Positions 8,316 to 15,802 of a DNA stretch of 64,000 nucleotides are shown piece by piece; position 1 is the stretch's first letter; each line of letters opens with the position of its first letter. Under the pieces are notes generated by a model that worked only from the letters and a program-made list of their open reading frames with translations, ran no database searches and had not been told where the DNA came from. This DNA comes from RBG-16-57-11 sp964503145. Lineage in GTDB: Bacteria > Chloroflexota > Anaerolineae > Anaerolineales > UBA4823. The translations under genes and the position numbers were made by a program. The stretch is from positions 124,001 through 188,000 of the forward strand of contig CAZCYV010000006.1 of assembly GCA_964503145.1 (NCBI GenBank), read 5' to 3'.

Positions 8316-9859
8316 TGCTGCATCGCAAGGCCAGCCTCCTTTTTCTGTTGGGCATTCTCATTCTGATGACGGGTTTATGGATGTTCCTGGCGCCAGGCAT
8401 CCCGGCAGCGCCGCTGAGCCAGACGGAGCCTACGCCGGCCCCCACGCGCACCCCGGTGCCGAATTTGTCCATCAGCGACGAGTACTGCCTGAGCTGCCAC
8501 GGACAGCCTGGGCAAACCTTCGCCCTGGGAAACGGAGACTTACTCGACCTGTATGTGCCGGCGGAATTGCACCAAAATTCGGTGCATGGCCAGACGGGCA
8601 TCGCCTGCGCCCAATGTCACGCCGATGTCGGTGAATATCCCCATCCGGAATGGCAGGCGGCAGATCGGCGCGACGCGACGCTGATGTTGAACGCCGTCTG
8701 TCAGCGCTGCCACAACAGCCAGTATGAGCAGAATCAAGACGGGGTGCATGTGGCCGTGCGGGCAGCCGGCAACCGCGCCGGAGCGACCTGCAGCGATTGC
8801 CACACTGCGCACGAAATCCCCCGCCTGAACGACCCCAACACCCATCAGCTGCTTCCCGAGGCGAAATTATGGATTCCCCAACGCTGCGGTCTGTGCCACA
8901 GCTTGATCTATGAGAAGTACAAGGAGAGCGTCCACGGTTCGGCGTTGACCGAAGGCAACCCGGATGTCCCCACCTGCATCGACTGCCATGGCGTGCACAA
9001 CATCGAAGACCCACGGACTGCCGCCTTCCGGTTGCAATCGCCGAACATGTGCGGTAAGTGCCATGCCAATGCCGCTTTGATGCAAAAGTATGGCATCTCG
9101 ACCGACGTGTTCGATACTTACGTGGCAGACTTTCACGGCACTACGGTGATGATCTTCGAAAAAGAGCACCCCAACGCGGAAGTGAACAAAGCAGTATGCT
9201 ACGACTGCCACGGCGTCCACGACATTGGGCGCACGGATGATCCCGAAGTCGGGTTGCAGATGCAGGATAACCTGCTGGCGACCTGCAAGACCTGCCATCC
9301 GGATGCAACCCGGAATTTCACCTCCGCCTGGATGTCGCACTACATCCCCTCCCCCGATAAATATCCGCTGGTCTTCTACGTGGACCTGTTCTATAAAATC
9401 TTCATCCCGTTCACTTTGGGCGGCATGACCCTGTTAGTGGTGATGGATGTCAGCCGAAGCTATCTGAACCGCTGGAGAAAGCGGCAAAAGCAACTCGCCG
9501 CACAAGCGCTGGCTGCCGAAAAAGAAGCGCAGCAGGCTGTGGCAGCGCAGCCCGCCGAGGCCGAGGTCGCGCCCGCGCAGGTCGAAGAACCGCCGATTGT
9601 AGTAGAGCAGTTGGTGGAAGAAGAAGGAGCAGCGGTCGAAGCGCAAGTCGAAGAACAGGAAGAGTCGGCAGCCCCAATCGAAGCAGCGCCAGGCGAGGAA
9701 ATGACCGCTCTGGAGGAACAGGTTGCAGAAGAAGCCGCCGCAGAAACCACAGACGCCGCCGCGACCGGGGACGACGCCCGTTCTTCGGAGGAGACATCGG
9801 ACGCTTCCGAAGAAACGCCGCCGGCCCCATCCCAACCCTCTTCTGATGCCGAGGCCTGA
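8315..9859 (+). CDS. Nonaheme c-type cytochrome with acidic cytoplasmic tail (copy 2)
   Basis: A 514-residue paralogue of 6457-7575. It has an N-terminal anchor, a Pro/Thr-rich linker, nine CXXCH motifs (CLSCH, CAQCH, CQRCH, CSDCH, CGLCH, CIDCH, CGKCH, CYDCH, CKTCH) and a membrane helix followed by the basic stop-transfer stretch RWRKRQKQ. After that comes an extra tail of about 120 residues rich in Glu and Ala, absent from copy 1. By the positive-inside rule the tail lies in the cytoplasm. Start ATG overlaps the upstream stop by one base, with GGAG seven bases before it. The tail could bind a cytoplasmic partner or be disordered; nothing identifies the partner. Confidence 0.92.
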   Translation: MLHRKASLLFLLGILILMTGLWMFLAPGIPAAPLSQTEPTPAPTRTPVPNLSISDEYCLSCHGQPGQTFALGNGDLLDLYVPAELHQNSVHGQTGIACAQCHADVGEYPHPEWQAADRRDATLMLNAVCQRCHNSQYEQNQDGVHVAVRAAGNRAGATCSDCHTAHEIPRLNDPNTHQLLPEAKLWIPQRCGLCHSLIYEKYKESVHGSALTEGNPDVPTCIDCHGVHNIEDPRTAAFRLQSPNMCGKCHANAALMQKYGISTDVFDTYVADFHGTTVMIFEKEHPNAEVNKAVCYDCHGVHDIGRTDDPEVGLQMQDNLLATCKTCHPDATRNFTSAWMSHYIPSPDKYPLVFYVDLFYKIFIPFTLGGMTLLVVMDVSRSYLNRWRKRQKQLAAQALAAEKEAQQAVAAQPAEAEVAPAQVEEPPIVVEQLVEEEGAAVEAQVEEQEESAAPIEAAPGEEMTALEEQVAEEAAAETTDAAATGDDARSSEETSDASEETPPAPSQPSSDAEA

Positions 9860-9862
9860 AAC

Positions 9863-11080
9863 ATGGACACCCCGACGCCATTGAACGCCCACCGCTCTTC
9901 CGAGAAAGCCGAACACGCTGAAATCAGCTACGTCCGCTTCGACCTTTCGCAGCGCATCGAGCACCTGCTCTTCATGACCTCGTTCACGATATTGGGCCTG
10001 ACGGGTCTGGTGCAAAAATATTCCGCCGCGCCGATCAGCCAGGCGATCATGGAAGCCTTTGGCGGCATCGAGCGAACCCGTCAGATCCATCATGCCGCGG
10101 CATTCGTGATGATGTGGGTGACGATTTATCACATCATCTCCGTGCTGTATCGCATCTATGTGCTGCGCGTGCCCTGGTCGATGCTGCCTCTGATCGAAGA
10201 TTTCAAACACCTGTATCAGGACGTGCGTTACTATCTGGGGCTGCGCAAACATCGCGCCTACTATGGTCGCTATAACTATGCCGAAAAGGTCGAATACCTG
10301 GCGGTCGTTTGGGGGACGATCATCATGGGCCTGACCGGCTTCATGATGTGGAACCCGATCACCACGACCAAATATCTGCCCGGTGAAGCCATCCCGGCGG
10401 CCAAGGTGGCCCACGGCCTGGAGGCGGTGCTGGCGGTGCTGGCGATCATCATCTGGCATATGTATCATGTTCATCTCAAGCGCTTCAACAAGAGCATGTT
10501 CACCGGAAAAATCACGCGCCAGGAGATGGAAGAAGAGCATCCCGCTGAGTTGGATGAAATCGAGTCGGGTAGAGGCTGGAAGCGCCCCGACGAAGCGATC
10601 ATCCGCAAGCGCCAGCAGCGCTTCATCCCCGTGGCGGCGATCCTGGCGCTGGTGATGAGCAGCGGCGTGATCTGGTTCGTCAACGTCGAGCCGGCAACCG
10701 CCATCACGACGGTGCCTCGCGGCGAGACCGTCGCCGCTTTTGCGCCCGTCACCCCCACGCCGCGCCCCACACCCCTGCCGACTCCCACCCCAGAACTGGG
10801 CGCGGGCGTCAGCCCGGAGAGCTGGGAAGGCAAATACTCGGCCTGGTTCCAAAACCGCTGCGGGTCTTGCCATGGCCGAACGGCGGTGGGTGGGCTGAAT
10901 ATCGCGACCTATGCGGATGCGCTCAAAGGCGGCAAAAGCGGGCCCGGCATCGTGCCCGGCAATCCGGACGCCAGCGCAATCGTGCGCATCCAATCTGCGG
11001 GCGGCCATCCGGGGCAGTTCTCCATCGATGAGCTGAACGAGCTCATCAACTGGATCCTCGAAGGCGCTCCGGAGAGGTGA
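9863..11080 (+). CDS. Cytochrome b561-like membrane subunit fused to a C-terminal monoheme cytochrome c
   Basis: A 405-residue fusion. Residues about 25-225 match the b-type protein at 7572, with heme-ligand histidines in QRIEHLLF, QIHHAAAF, VAHGLEAV and IIWHMYHVHL. A fifth membrane helix and a Thr/Pro linker (TPTPRPTPLPTPTP) lead to an outside cytochrome c domain with CGSCH and GGLNIATY. The membrane half should hold two b hemes and pass electrons to the fused c heme. The same c domain ends the NapC-like cytochrome at 13845-15530. It is the last structural gene of this unit; the kinase gene follows. Confidence 0.9.
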   Translation: MDTPTPLNAHRSSEKAEHAEISYVRFDLSQRIEHLLFMTSFTILGLTGLVQKYSAAPISQAIMEAFGGIERTRQIHHAAAFVMMWVTIYHIISVLYRIYVLRVPWSMLPLIEDFKHLYQDVRYYLGLRKHRAYYGRYNYAEKVEYLAVVWGTIIMGLTGFMMWNPITTTKYLPGEAIPAAKVAHGLEAVLAVLAIIIWHMYHVHLKRFNKSMFTGKITRQEMEEEHPAELDEIESGRGWKRPDEAIIRKRQQRFIPVAAILALVMSSGVIWFVNVEPATAITTVPRGETVAAFAPVTPTPRPTPLPTPTPELGAGVSPESWEGKYSAWFQNRCGSCHGRTAVGGLNIATYADALKGGKSGPGIVPGNPDASAIVRIQSAGGHPGQFSIDELNELINWILEGAPER

Positions 11081-11108
11081 GCCGTGCTTGCTTGCTGAAG
11101 GCGGTTCA

Positions 11109-12596
11109 GTGCAGACCCTGACCGATTTCTTCCTGCAGAATTTCATCCTGGTCTATTTTTTCTATGGCCTGTCCTTCTTCAGCATGGGACTGGCCATTTC
11201 TCTGGAGTTGGGGCATTCCTCGGAGACGGAATTCGCCAAAGCGTTGCCGCCTCTGGCGGGTTTCGGTCTGGTGCACGGGTCGCACGAATGGTTCGAGATG
11301 TTCTTGCTGCTCAACCCAGAACTGGTCGCCGATCCCGCCTATCAGTGGGTCGCCTCGCTGCGGATTTTGCTGCTGGCTGCTTCCTTCCTGATGTTGATCG
11401 CCTTCGGCGCTCGACTGATTGCCGGGTCGAGCCGACGACAAATGTACCTGACCATCCTGCTGGCGGTTGGGCTGGTTTGGGGGGCGGGTTTGATCTGGGT
11501 CAACGCTTCAGTGCCGGTCGATAGCCAGCGGACAGTGGCCGCAGATATCTATACGCGATACTCCCTGGCAATCCCAGGCGCGGCCCTGACCGTCTGGGGG
11601 CTGCTGCTGCAACGGCGGCACTTCATTGGAATGGGCATGCCGGGCTTCGGGCGGGATGTGCTCGTCGCCGCCATCGCCTTTGGCCTGTATGGGGGCATCG
11701 GGCAGCTCTTCGCCTCCCCAAGCGCCGCTTTCCCCGTCGGTTTGCCGAGCGCCCCGCTCTTCTTACAATGGTTTGGTTTCCCCATCCAGGTCTTCCGCGC
11801 GGCGATGGCGGCGATTGCCGCGATTTCGATCATCCATTCCTTGCGCGCCTTCGAGGTGGAAAACCGCCAGAGGATCGAGGCGCTGCGTCAGGCGCAACTC
11901 GCCGAGCAGCAGCGCCTGGAGGCGACGCGCGCCGAACTGCTCCACCGCACGGTAAAAGCCCAGGAATCCGAACGGCAGCGCATCGCCCGCGAACTTCACG
12001 ATGAGACCGGCCAGACGCTCACCGCCCTGGGGTTAGGCCTGCGCGGGCTGGCGGGGCTGATCGCCAGCGATCCGGAGCGCGCCGCCCAGCAGGCCAGGCA
12101 ACTCGAAACCCTGGCGGTGAATGGGTTAGATGAACTGCAAAGGCTGGTGAGCGGATTACACCCGCCCCAGTTGGACGATCTGGGGCTGATGGCGGCGCTG
12201 CGCTGGTATGCCAACCAGATCAAAGAGCGCTACGGCCTGGCGGTGCAAATTTATAGCCAGGGGACGCCCATCGAATTGCCCATCGAGGTGCGCACGGTCG
12301 TGTTCCGCATCGCCCAGGAAGCCATCACCAATGCCATCCGCCACGCAGACGCCAGCCAGGTGTGCATTCGCCTGGAATTTACGCCATCGAAGCTTTGCCT
12401 GCAGGTGGAAGATAACGGTCGCGGCTTCGATGTAGAGGCAGCCCTGAGCGACGCCGCGGTTCGTCCATGTTGGGGCCTGTTGGGGATCATGGAGCGCGCT
12501 GCGCTGATCGGCGGCGCCTGCCAGATCATTTCCCAGCCGGGCAAAGGCACCCAGGTGAAGCTCTGTGTGCCGCAAATCAGAGAGGCCGAGACGTGA
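11109..12596 (+). CDS. Membrane sensor histidine kinase, NarX/DegS-like
   Basis: About 495 residues. The N-terminal half has some seven hydrophobic segments beginning FILVYFFYGLSFFSMG. A coiled coil (RQAQLAEQQRLEATRAELLHR) leads to the HisKA_3 motif ERQRIARELHDETGQ with phosphoacceptor His. The ATPase domain shows EAITNAIRHA, VEDNGRGFD and WGLLGIMERA. The start is taken as GTG 11109 with GAAGG upstream; an in-frame TTG at 11088 is possible but lacks a ribosome site. It overlaps the regulator gene by four bases. Being inside the cytochrome cluster and paralogous to the kinase at the left edge, it probably controls this cluster in response to a membrane redox signal (inference). Confidence 0.92.
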   Translation: MQTLTDFFLQNFILVYFFYGLSFFSMGLAISLELGHSSETEFAKALPPLAGFGLVHGSHEWFEMFLLLNPELVADPAYQWVASLRILLLAASFLMLIAFGARLIAGSSRRQMYLTILLAVGLVWGAGLIWVNASVPVDSQRTVAADIYTRYSLAIPGAALTVWGLLLQRRHFIGMGMPGFGRDVLVAAIAFGLYGGIGQLFASPSAAFPVGLPSAPLFLQWFGFPIQVFRAAMAAIAAISIIHSLRAFEVENRQRIEALRQAQLAEQQRLEATRAELLHRTVKAQESERQRIARELHDETGQTLTALGLGLRGLAGLIASDPERAAQQARQLETLAVNGLDELQRLVSGLHPPQLDDLGLMAALRWYANQIKERYGLAVQIYSQGTPIELPIEVRTVVFRIAQEAITNAIRHADASQVCIRLEFTPSKLCLQVEDNGRGFDVEAALSDAAVRPCWGLLGIMERAALIGGACQIISQPGKGTQVKLCVPQIREAET

Positions 12597-13246
12597 GCAA
12601 GATCCGCCTTTTACTCGTGGATGACCATGAAGTGGTGCGAACCGGGCTGCGCATGCTGCTCGAAAACCAGCCCGACCTGGAGATCGTCGGCGAAGCCAGC
12701 ACCGGCGCCGAGGCGCTGGAAATGGCCGCCCAACACCAGCCGGATGTGATCGTGATGGACATCACGCTGCCGGATCTCTCCGGGATCGAGGTCGCGCGAC
12801 AGATCAAACGCTCTCAGCCGGGCATCGCCATCGTCGCCCTGACCATCCACGAGGATGAGCAATACTTCTTCGAAATGCTGCAGGTCGGCGCAGCGGGATA
12901 CGTGCCCAAGCGCGCCGCGCCTGAGGACCTGATCAGCGCCATTCGGGCGGCTTATAACGGTGAAATCTACCTCTACCCTTCGCTGGCCAAAGCGCTGGTG
13001 AGCGATTTCCTGAACCGCTCGCGCGCAGACCCAGAAGATCATTCCCTGGACGAATTGACCCCGCGCGAGATGGAAGTGCTGGAACTCCTGGCGACAGGCC
13101 TGACGAACGACGAAATCGCCGAGCGTCTGGTCATCAGCCATCACACCGTAGCGCGGCATCGGGAGAACCTGATGCGCAAGCTCGGCCTGCATAGCAAGAG
13201 CGAGCTGGTGAAATACGCCATCCGCAAAGGGATCATTTCTCCCTGA
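12593..13246 (+). CDS. NarL/LuxR-family response regulator
   Basis: A 217-residue regulator. The receiver domain has the acidic pair VDDHE, phosphoacceptor Asp in VIVMDITLPD, Thr in ALTIHEDE and Lys in YVPKRA. The C-terminal LuxR-type helix-turn-helix is LTPREMEVLELLATGLTNDE followed by the LVISHHTVARH recognition region. Start is GTG 12593, overlapping the kinase stop as GTGA. It is the obvious partner of the kinase just upstream. Palindromes at 2978, 6131 and 15558 are candidate targets, though none matches a motif I can assign. Confidence 0.94.
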   Translation: MSKIRLLLVDDHEVVRTGLRMLLENQPDLEIVGEASTGAEALEMAAQHQPDVIVMDITLPDLSGIEVARQIKRSQPGIAIVALTIHEDEQYFFEMLQVGAAGYVPKRAAPEDLISAIRAAYNGEIYLYPSLAKALVSDFLNRSRADPEDHSLDELTPREMEVLELLATGLTNDEIAERLVISHHTVARHRENLMRKLGLHSKSELVKYAIRKGIISP

Positions 13247-13287
13247 AAATAGGGTAGTTTCGCCCCCAAAATACCTGATTTAGCCTA

Positions 13288-13316
13288 TTGCCCTCCGTTC
13301 CCTTATTTGCTATGCT
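13288..13316 (+). promoter_or_regulatory. Promoter of the small membrane protein gene
   Basis: TTGCCC (13288-13293), 17-bp spacer, TATGCT (13311-13316), 33 bases before the ATG at 13349. Confidence 0.6.
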
Positions 13317-13348
13317 CAAAGCAGAGATTTAACGGGAAGGAGGTTCCG

Positions 13349-13636
13349 ATGCGCAAGGTACAGTTTCTCGCCGTGTTTTGGACGCTGGTCATCGCCGTGC
13401 CGCTGACCGCGCTGGCGCTCTCCCTGGCAGCCTACCTGACCGATCACCTGGTGGAAATTGCGACTGCGCTGGTTGCGTTTGGACAGGCCACCACCGTTGG
13501 TGGTCGCGGCTGGGTCATAGAGTTTTCCGAGCGCTGGCCTGAGGTGGCCGGCATGATCGTCGGGCAGGTCATCATCCTGCTCATCCTGCTGCTGGTGCGC
13601 CGCGAAAAGCTGGCTGAGGAGAATCACAAGAGCTAA
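13349..13636 (+). CDS. Small two-span membrane protein, unknown
   Basis: A 95-residue protein with two hydrophobic helices (residues about 8-30 and 68-87) and a short basic/acidic C-terminus. A very strong ribosome site, GGAAGGAGG, precedes the ATG; in-frame ATG 13307 is rejected because it lies in the promoter. It has its own promoter and terminator, so it is a highly expressed single gene between the two-component system and the NapC-like cytochrome. No family recognised. Confidence 0.75.
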   Translation: MRKVQFLAVFWTLVIAVPLTALALSLAAYLTDHLVEIATALVAFGQATTVGGRGWVIEFSERWPEVAGMIVGQVIILLILLLVRREKLAEENHKS

Positions 13637-13671
13637 ACGGCCGCCAGGTAGAAACTGGCTTCTCAGTAGAG

Positions 13672-13711
13672 ACACAGCCCCCTGGATTCCATCCTCGGGG
13701 CTGTGTTTTTT
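13672..13711 (+). terminator. Rho-independent terminator
   Basis: Stem ACACAGCCCC (13672-13681) pairs with GGGGCTGTGT (13697-13706), followed by a T-run. Confidence 0.9.
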
Positions 13712-13844
13712 GCCCCATTCCAACCGCCGCACTTTGGGGATTTTTACTCATCTTTCGCTAATCTTTGGTATAATTACCCCATTCTCCCCCCTCCAATAGC
13801 CGTTTGCAATATTCATCACTTCGAAAGGTAGAGGCGTAAAGCGC

Positions 13845-15530
13845 ATGGCTGCAAAACTGAAACGGTTCTTCTTCCCTCCAGAAGGGTCGCCCATCTGGGT
13901 ACGCCTGTTGCCCTATGCGGTTCTAGGCGTGCTGACCCTGCTCCTGCTCACCGGCGCCGCCTGGGGGTGGGAATACACCAACTCGCCAGAGTTTTGCGGG
14001 ACGAGTTGCCACACCATGCCGCCAGAGTACACCGCCTATCTGACCTCCCCGCATGCGCGCATCGCCTGTGTGGATTGTCACATCGGCAAAGGCTTCATCA
14101 CCACGCGGGTCACGCGAAAGGCCGGCGATCTGAAGCATGTCTTCGCCACCCTGTTCCGATCCTATGAATTTCCGATCCGCGCCCACGACCTGCGCCCGGC
14201 GCGTGAGACCTGTGAAAAATGCCATTTTCCCGAAAAATTCTCCGATGACAGCCTGCGTGAAATCAAACGCTTTGCGAACGACAAGGAAAACACCGCCTAC
14301 TCGATCTTCCTGACGCTGAAGACCGGCGGCGGAAGCGCCCGCCAGGGGTTGGGGCGCGGCATCCACTGGCACATTCAAAACCGGGTCGAATACCTGTCCA
14401 GCGACCCAGAAGAGCAAGAGATCCCCTATGTGCGCGTCACCAATGCAGATGGATCGGTCATCGAATACACGGACATCGAATCCGGGATTGATCCAGCCGC
14501 GATCAACCCCGGCGAACTGAAAGTGATGGACTGCATCACCTGCCATAACCGCATCACCCACCTGGTGACAACGCCGGAAGACACGGTGGACAGGCTGATC
14601 GCAACCAACCAGATCTCGAAGGACATCCCTGAGATTCGCCGCCAGGCTATCGAGGCCTACTCGAAGATCTATCCGACCACCGAGCAAGGCCTGGCCGGCA
14701 TCGCCGCCATCGAGACGTATTACCGCACCTACCAGGCTGCATATTACGCCGCCAACGCCCCCAAAGTTCGCCAGGCCATCGTCGCCCTTCAGGAGGCCTA
14801 CCGAAACAGCGTCTATCCCGAGCAAAACTCGAATTGGACCACCCATCCCAACAACATCGGGCATAAAGACTCGCCGGGTTGTTTTCGCTGCCATGACGGG
14901 AAGCATCTGGACCAACAGCAAAAAGCCATCCGTCTGGAATGCAATCTGTGCCACTCGATCCCGGTGGTGGCCAGCCCCTACGATTTCACCGCAAAGATCG
15001 AAATCAGCCGAGGCCCGGAGCCGCAATCCCATCTGAACGAAAACTGGATCACGCTGCACAATCAGGTTTATGACCAGACCTGTAGCAATTGCCACACCAC
15101 CGAAAACGCCGGCGGAACGACGAATACCTCCTTCTGCTCCAACAGCGCCTGCCACGGCAGCGTCTGGACCTACGCCGGTTTCGACGCGCCAGCTTTGCGG
15201 GAGGTGTTAAAGGCCCAGCTACCGCAGCAACCGACGCCCGCGCCGCTGCCTGAAGGCGGCGCGTTGACCTACGCCGCGACCATCGGCCCGCTGCTGCAAG
15301 CCCGCTGCAGCGGCTGTCATGGCGATGGCGGCATCAAAGGCCTGAACGTGACCACTTACCAGGCGCTCATGCGAGGCAGCCAAAGCGGCCCGGTGATTGC
15401 GCCTGGCGATCCACAAGGGAGCCTGCTGGTGCAGATACAATCCGGCGCACAGCCGCACTTCGGCCAGCTCGCGCCGGAAGAGTTGGATCGGGTTATCCAA
15501 TGGATCTCGAATGGCGCGCCGCAGGAATAG
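13845..15530 (+). CDS. NapC/NirT-type multiheme cytochrome c with C-terminal monoheme domain
   Basis: A 561-residue protein with a single N-terminal membrane anchor (residues about 20-42), typical of quinol-oxidising NapC/NrfH proteins. The first heme site is CGTSCH, a CX3CH variant followed by HTMPPEY. Seven CXXCH sites follow (CVDCH, CEKCH, CITCH, CFRCH, CNLCH, CSNCH, CSGCH) together with one CX4CH, CSNSACH, making nine likely hemes. The last CXXCH lies in a separate C-terminal domain (about residue 470 on) shared with 9863-11080. A TATAAT at 13769-13774 probably drives it; the -35 is poor. It likely moves electrons from quinol across the outer face to soluble or surface hemes such as the decaheme lipoprotein encoded next. 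Confidence 0.9.
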   Translation: MAAKLKRFFFPPEGSPIWVRLLPYAVLGVLTLLLLTGAAWGWEYTNSPEFCGTSCHTMPPEYTAYLTSPHARIACVDCHIGKGFITTRVTRKAGDLKHVFATLFRSYEFPIRAHDLRPARETCEKCHFPEKFSDDSLREIKRFANDKENTAYSIFLTLKTGGGSARQGLGRGIHWHIQNRVEYLSSDPEEQEIPYVRVTNADGSVIEYTDIESGIDPAAINPGELKVMDCITCHNRITHLVTTPEDTVDRLIATNQISKDIPEIRRQAIEAYSKIYPTTEQGLAGIAAIETYYRTYQAAYYAANAPKVRQAIVALQEAYRNSVYPEQNSNWTTHPNNIGHKDSPGCFRCHDGKHLDQQQKAIRLECNLCHSIPVVASPYDFTAKIEISRGPEPQSHLNENWITLHNQVYDQTCSNCHTTENAGGTTNTSFCSNSACHGSVWTYAGFDAPALREVLKAQLPQQPTPAPLPEGGALTYAATIGPLLQARCSGCHGDGGIKGLNVTTYQALMRGSQSGPVIAPGDPQGSLLVQIQSGAQPHFGQLAPEELDRVIQWISNGAPQE

Positions 15531-15557
15531 CGCGCTTAAGAGAATTGTCAGGTGAAA

Positions 15558-15602
15558 ATTAGTACAAATGCACTAATCCGAGATTAATTTTTAGGGTATA
15601 AT
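15558..15602 (+). promoter_or_regulatory. Operator-like repeat and -10 box of the decaheme gene
   Basis: ATTAGT (15558-15563) and ACTAAT (15572-15577) form an inverted repeat with an 8-base spacer, 19 bp before a TATAAT (15597-15602). No good -35 box is present, and the repeat occupies that place, which fits an activator-dependent promoter. About 200 bases of leader follow. Confidence 0.5.
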
Positions 15603-15617
15603 ACCCATACTTTTTAT

Positions 15618-15802
15618 CGGGTTCCTGCCAGAACCCGAGATCCAGTTTACCGCAGTCAGTGGGCAAAAGCGGCTGCGGCAGTTTGAGGAGAAGTCTCGAA
15701 TTTGAATCTTACAAGGAGGTGTCAATCGCCCTAGAGAACCTTTAGAACACAACACGAAATTGCTGATGCAAGAAGCATCCAATTGAGAGGAGAATGCTGC
15801 AT
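15618..15802 (+). other. Structured 5' leader of the decaheme gene
   Basis: The leader holds a stem-loop CGGGTTC/GAACCCG (15618-15637), a second GC-rich fold near 15650-15690, and an isolated AAGGAGGT (15713-15720) not followed by a plausible start codon. No riboswitch class was recognised. The gene's own ribosome site is GAGAGGAG at 15785-15792. Confidence 0.4.

Noticed and set aside
9434..11146. Long minus-strand open frame (about 570 codons)
   Set aside because: It lies opposite the multiheme/b561 genes, whose CXXCH motifs, starts and overlaps are clear; the antisense product is low-complexity and without domains.
1575..15530. Ammonia-forming nitrite reductase (NrfA) or hydroxylamine oxidoreductase among the cytochromes
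   Set aside because: No CXXCK motif and no matching catalytic region were seen in any of the multiheme proteins.
15713..15740. Second small leader ORF after AAGGAGGT in the decaheme leader
   Set aside because: The codons that follow run GTC AAT CGC CCT AG without a usable start before a stop, so no frame can be supported.
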